Assembly: GCA_934162665.1 (NCBI GenBank)
Contig: CAKPJN010000007.1
Coordinates: 7,995 to 71,994, forward strand
Reading direction: 5' to 3'
Origin: an uncultured Bacilli bacterium
GTDB taxonomy: Bacteria > Bacillota_I > Bacilli_A > RF39 > UBA660
DNA: 64,000 nucleotides
Both the position numbers and the translations under genes were made by a program. Below, one piece after another: positions 61,660 to 64,000 of the stretch. The stretch's first letter is position 1. Each line of letters opens with the position of its first letter. The notes under the pieces were generated by a model, which had not been told where the DNA came from, ran no database searches, and saw only the letters and a program-made list of their open reading frames with translations.

Positions 61660-61924
61660 CTTCTTCATCTGGAGCGTTATTATATCCCTCAATAATTGCG
61701 TCTTGGAATAAAGCTCTAACTTCTGGATTAATTGGATGAGCAATGTCTCTATATCCACCAGTAGCAGTTTTTCTACTAGGCATAGCTATAAATAAACCAT
61801 TATCTCCTTCTATGATACGGATATCATGTACAGCAAAACTATCATCTAATACTACAGATGCAATTCCTTTCATACGTGATCCTTCTTTTTCGATTTTACG
61901 TACATTTACTGATGTAATCTTCAT
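61649..61924 (-). CDS. spoVG: Septation/RNA-binding regulator SpoVG
   Basis: A 91-residue protein matching SpoVG closely: MKITSVNVRKIEKEGSRMKG, then AVHDIRIIEGDNGLFIAMPS and RKTATGGYRDIAHPINPEVR. SpoVG is a DNA/RNA-binding regulator of septation, sporulation and virulence genes. GGAGGGAGG-type site precedes the ATG. It has its own promoter and a terminator; in Bacillus it is SigH-dependent. Confidence 0.98.
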   Translation of the reverse strand: MKITSVNVRKIEKEGSRMKGIASVVLDDSFAVHDIRIIEGDNGLFIAMPSRKTATGGYRDIAHPINPEVRALFQDAIIEGYNNAPDEEEAE

Positions 61925-61967
61925 GTAAAAATTCCTCCCTCTTAAAGTATGATAACTTTATAATTAC

Positions 61968-61996
61968 ATTTTATAATATAATTCCTTAAATTGCAA
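61968..61996 (-). promoter_or_regulatory. Promoter of spoVG
   Basis: TTGCAA (61991-61996), 17-base spacer, TAAAAT (61968-61973) on the minus strand, with AGGAATT in the spacer. It resembles a sigma-A promoter; a SigH site cannot be excluded. Confidence 0.6.
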
Positions 61997-62013
61997 CATA
62001 TAAAAAGAAATAA

Positions 62014-62232
62014 TTAGTCAATTATTTCCAAATTTTCAGTAAGTAAATCACTATAACTAAAGGATTTTACACGAGGGACATTATCCTTAACATTAATAAT
62101 AAAAATAGCTTGATACATATCAGTAATAACTCCATCAAATTCATCTACTTGATTTCTAGTTCCCCTAAATCTAAAAGAATGTTCAACACCCTTGTTACTC
62201 TTAACTATTTCTTTAATTTTATCTATTGTCAT
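62014..62232 (-). CDS. veg: Veg protein
   Basis: A 72-residue protein with the Veg core: VKSNKGVEHSFRFRGTRNQV and DEFDGVITDMYQAIFIINV. In Bacillus Veg stimulates biofilm formation and is very highly expressed from its own strong promoter. Here the start overlaps the yabG stop (ATGA), so it is coupled to yabG, unlike in Bacillus. Confidence 0.93.
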   Translation of the reverse strand: MTIDKIKEIVKSNKGVEHSFRFRGTRNQVDEFDGVITDMYQAIFIINVKDNVPRVKSFSYSDLLTENLEIID

Positions 62233-63011
62233 CTTGGATACCCCACATACATAGTTCCATTAGTAATAATTCCACCAATTCCATCTTTGCCATACTTTGT
62301 TTTACCAATTAAATTAATTAAATCAATATTTTTATTACGATCAGCAAGCGCAATAGAAGACGCAATAATAGCTGGATCTAACGCATGAAGATTTATTCTT
62401 TTAGGACTTGACGCAAAATTTGCTCCTGCTTTAATAAGCCCCTCATAATTAGATTGACAAGCCCCCGCAATAATAATTAATTTATCCTGACACTTCTCAT
62501 ATTTTCTAGCTTCCACAACAGCTTCAATAAATCTAGCCGTATTTTGATAATTATTAATATCATCAATATCATTACGTTTTCTATAATAAGCATCATGTCC
62601 TGTTATAACTACAATATCTGGTTGATACTCTTTAAGTAAAAATCCTATTTTTTTAGAAACTTCCCCCTCAGAAATATTAAAACCATTAGCTTTAACACCC
62701 ATACTTTTATAAAAATTCATACAACGTTCTAAATAATCAGAATCTCCATCAATATGTAATATTTTCCCCGGTAAATAAAAATATTGACTCCTATCAATAT
62801 TTAATTCCCTAACATTCCTCTCTATTATTTTTTTATCAGAGTTACCCCCATCAATTTCAGATTTAACCAAGTCATCTACAAAACTATCCGCATAAAGTCT
62901 TAAATCAACACCTTTTAATATAACATTATCTCCATCTATCTCTATGATTTTGAATAAGATATCATGATTATGAGAAATTCGTGTTACTATATCACCAATT
63001 TTTATATTCAA
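62229..63011 (-). CDS. yabG: Sporulation-specific protease YabG
   Basis: A 260-residue protein of peptidase family U57 that trims coat proteins (SpoIVA, CotT and others) in the mother cell. Start LNIKIGDIVTRISHNHDILF matches the M-x-x-x-I-G-D start of the family, so I chose the TTG at 63011 with GGAG eight bases upstream. Further: GKILHIDGDSDYLERCMNFY, PDIVVITGHDAYYRKRND, IAGACQSNYEGLIKAGANFA and ASSPKRINLHALDPAIIASS. ksgA is upstream, veg downstream, as in Bacillus. Confidence 0.95.
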   Translation of the reverse strand: MNIKIGDIVTRISHNHDILFKIIEIDGDNVILKGVDLRLYADSFVDDLVKSEIDGGNSDKKIIERNVRELNIDRSQYFYLPGKILHIDGDSDYLERCMNFYKSMGVKANGFNISEGEVSKKIGFLLKEYQPDIVVITGHDAYYRKRNDIDDINNYQNTARFIEAVVEARKYEKCQDKLIIIAGACQSNYEGLIKAGANFASSPKRINLHALDPAIIASSIALADRNKNIDLINLIGKTKYGKDGIGGIITNGTMYVGYPR

Positions 63012-63040
63012 ACTAATCATCTCCAATAGATTTTATGTCA

Positions 63041-63076
63041 AAAAAAAAGAAATATGCTAAAGACCTAACATATTTC
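63041..63076 (-). terminator. Terminator of ksgA
   Basis: GAAATATG and CATATTTC (8 bp, loop of 12 bases with the ksgA stop) followed by T9 on the minus strand, just before yabG. Confidence 0.7.
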
Positions 63077-63862
63077 ATTAGCTATTTTTACAAATACTAA
63101 GACACTAACTTCTTCAGCCCTAGAAGATAAAGATAAATTATATTTATTCAAAATTCTTTCTATAACATCTAGTGGATAACCAGCTAAATTATTTTTTAAA
63201 TTTTTTCTCTTAAACTGAAAGCTATCTTTAATTAACTTTTCAAAAACAGAGAAATCTTTTAAATACAATAACTCTTTCTTAGGAATAAGAGAAATAACCT
63301 CACTATCAACATTAGGTACAGGTACAAATTCTTCTCTAGGAACAAACATTAAAGACTTTATATCATAATAATAATTTAAAAATACTGTAATAGATCCATA
63401 GTTCTTATTACCTGGTAAAGTAGAAAATCTAGTCGCAACTTCATGTTGAACCATCATAACGATATTATCAAAACAAATATTACTACTAATTAATTTCATA
63501 ATTATAGGAGTAGTAATATAATAAGGAACATTACTAACAAAATAAATATGTTTATATTCATATTTTTTTATATCTTCCAAAATATCAGAAGTTAAAAAGT
63601 CTTGAAATTTAATTTCAACATTAGAATAATCCTTAAGCTTTTCTTGTAAAGTACTTTTTAAATCAGTATCAACTTCATATGCTAAAACATTATCAGCAAC
63701 TTTAGCTAACTCCCTAGTTAATATTGCCCCACCTGGACCTACTTCAATAACTAAAGATGAGCTCTTTATATCTGATAATTCAACAATCTTTTGAACAATC
63801 GAAACATCACTCAAAAAGTTCTGCCCAAACTTCTTCTTAAAATTATGATTATATTTTTCCAT
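63065..63862 (-). CDS. ksgA: 16S rRNA dimethyladenosine transferase KsgA/RsmA
   Basis: A 265-residue enzyme methylating two adjacent adenosines near the 3' end of 16S rRNA. KKKFGQNFLSDVSIVQKIVE, VIEVGPGGAILTRELAKV, FVSNVPYYITTPIIMKLISS (NxPY catalytic motif) and VDSEVISLIPKKELL are conserved. The ATG at 63862 follows GGTGATTGG. Its loss usually gives kasugamycin resistance. Head of the ksgA-yabG-veg run. Confidence 0.97.
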   Translation of the reverse strand: MEKYNHNFKKKFGQNFLSDVSIVQKIVELSDIKSSSLVIEVGPGGAILTRELAKVADNVLAYEVDTDLKSTLQEKLKDYSNVEIKFQDFLTSDILEDIKKYEYKHIYFVSNVPYYITTPIIMKLISSNICFDNIVMMVQHEVATRFSTLPGNKNYGSITVFLNYYYDIKSLMFVPREEFVPVPNVDSEVISLIPKKELLYLKDFSVFEKLIKDSFQFKRKNLKNNLAGYPLDVIERILNKYNLSLSSRAEEVSVLVFVKIANEIC

Positions 63863-63904
63863 TACCAATCACCAAAAATAATATAACATATAAATAAAAA
63901 GAAA

Positions 63905-63931
63905 AGAAGTACTAAAGTACTTCTCTTTTTT
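63905..63931 (-). terminator. Terminator hairpin upstream of ksgA, usable on both strands
   Basis: AGAAGTAC and GTACTTCT form an 8-bp stem with a TAAA loop, with T-rich flanks on both strands. It probably ends the gene lying to the right of the window. The remaining 69 bases to the edge show no feature. Confidence 0.75.
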
Positions 63932-64000
63932 GTAATTTCAACCGCACCATTATTTGTAATAATTTAATTCTACATCATAAACACATTTATAGTCAAATAT

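Noticed and set aside
61567..61758. 63-codon minus-strand frame between yabP and spoVG
   Set aside because: It overlaps spoVG in another frame and contains the spoVG terminator; no homology or start signal.
1..64000. Genetic code 4 (TGA as Trp), considered because of Mollicutes-like traits
   Set aside because: Trp positions use TGG and the CopG-like gene stops at TGA; all large genes read correctly with the standard code.
1..64000. CRISPR arrays or rRNA genes
   Set aside because: No regularly spaced direct repeats and no rRNA sequence were seen.

Overview
The window is an AT-rich stretch of a low-GC, spore-forming Gram-positive (Bacillota) chromosome using the standard genetic code: TGG encodes Trp and genes can end in TGA. 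Sporulation genes (yabG, spoVG, yabP, yabQ, two CotF-like coat proteins, a YdcC-like lipoprotein) sit in Bacillus-like synteny with housekeeping genes. Small intergenic spaces and an Asn at the RpoB position equivalent to E. coli His526, as reported in Mollicutes, suggest an uncultured, reduced-genome Bacilli lineage related to Erysipelotrichia or RF39-type gut bacteria. The lineage is inference. Almost everything is on the minus strand; the exceptions are an ABC-exporter operon (11.2-15.0 kb) and a FemX-like gene (28.1 kb).

Layout. 0-4.1 kb: c-di-AMP synthesis (cdaA-cdaR), a YdcC-like lipoprotein, small membrane proteins and tRNA-Thr(CGU). 4.2-10.6 kb: a coat-like cluster (coiled coil, DUF1292, DUF5661-like, two CotF-like, a helical protein), a FAD/Rieske oxidoreductase, a broken membrane-protein gene, a lipoprotein and a DUF2935 protein. 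10.7-20.5 kb: a decayed mobile island with a TetR-controlled ABC exporter, a CopG-like gene, a serine recombinase and a tyrosine integrase that both lost their 5' ends at the same point, hypothetical genes, a KilA-N protein and a divergent MobV-like relaxase. It abuts the 3' end of ssrA. 20.6-28 kb: ssrA, a 92-aa protein, smpB, capA, rnr, secG, eno, murD.

28-45.6 kb: femX-like gene, then the transcription/translation core in reverse order: tuf, fusA, rpsG, rpsL, a 56-aa membrane protein, rpoC, rpoB, rsmC-like methyltransferase, rplL, rplJ with an L10 leader, rplA, rplK, nusG, secE. Near-consensus promoters (17-bp spacers) lie before rpsL, rpoB, rplJ and rplK, mostly overlapping the end of the upstream gene. 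45.6-51.8 kb: a degenerate kinase-like membrane protein, a SigH-like sigma factor, rlmB, mrnC, cysS, clpC. 51.9-64 kb: a YfcC-type carrier, lysS, an RDD protein, dus, mscL, ftsH, tilS, divIC, yabQ, yabP, spoVG, veg, yabG, ksgA.

The most unusual signal is a pair of similar, apparently transcribed structured elements (10861-11024 and 16897-17023, minus strand) in the island. Each has a -10 box, a 5' hairpin, a second stem that changes on both sides between copies, an identical TGGCACCA at +62, and a terminator hairpin. A 222-bp nested inverted-repeat region lies between them.
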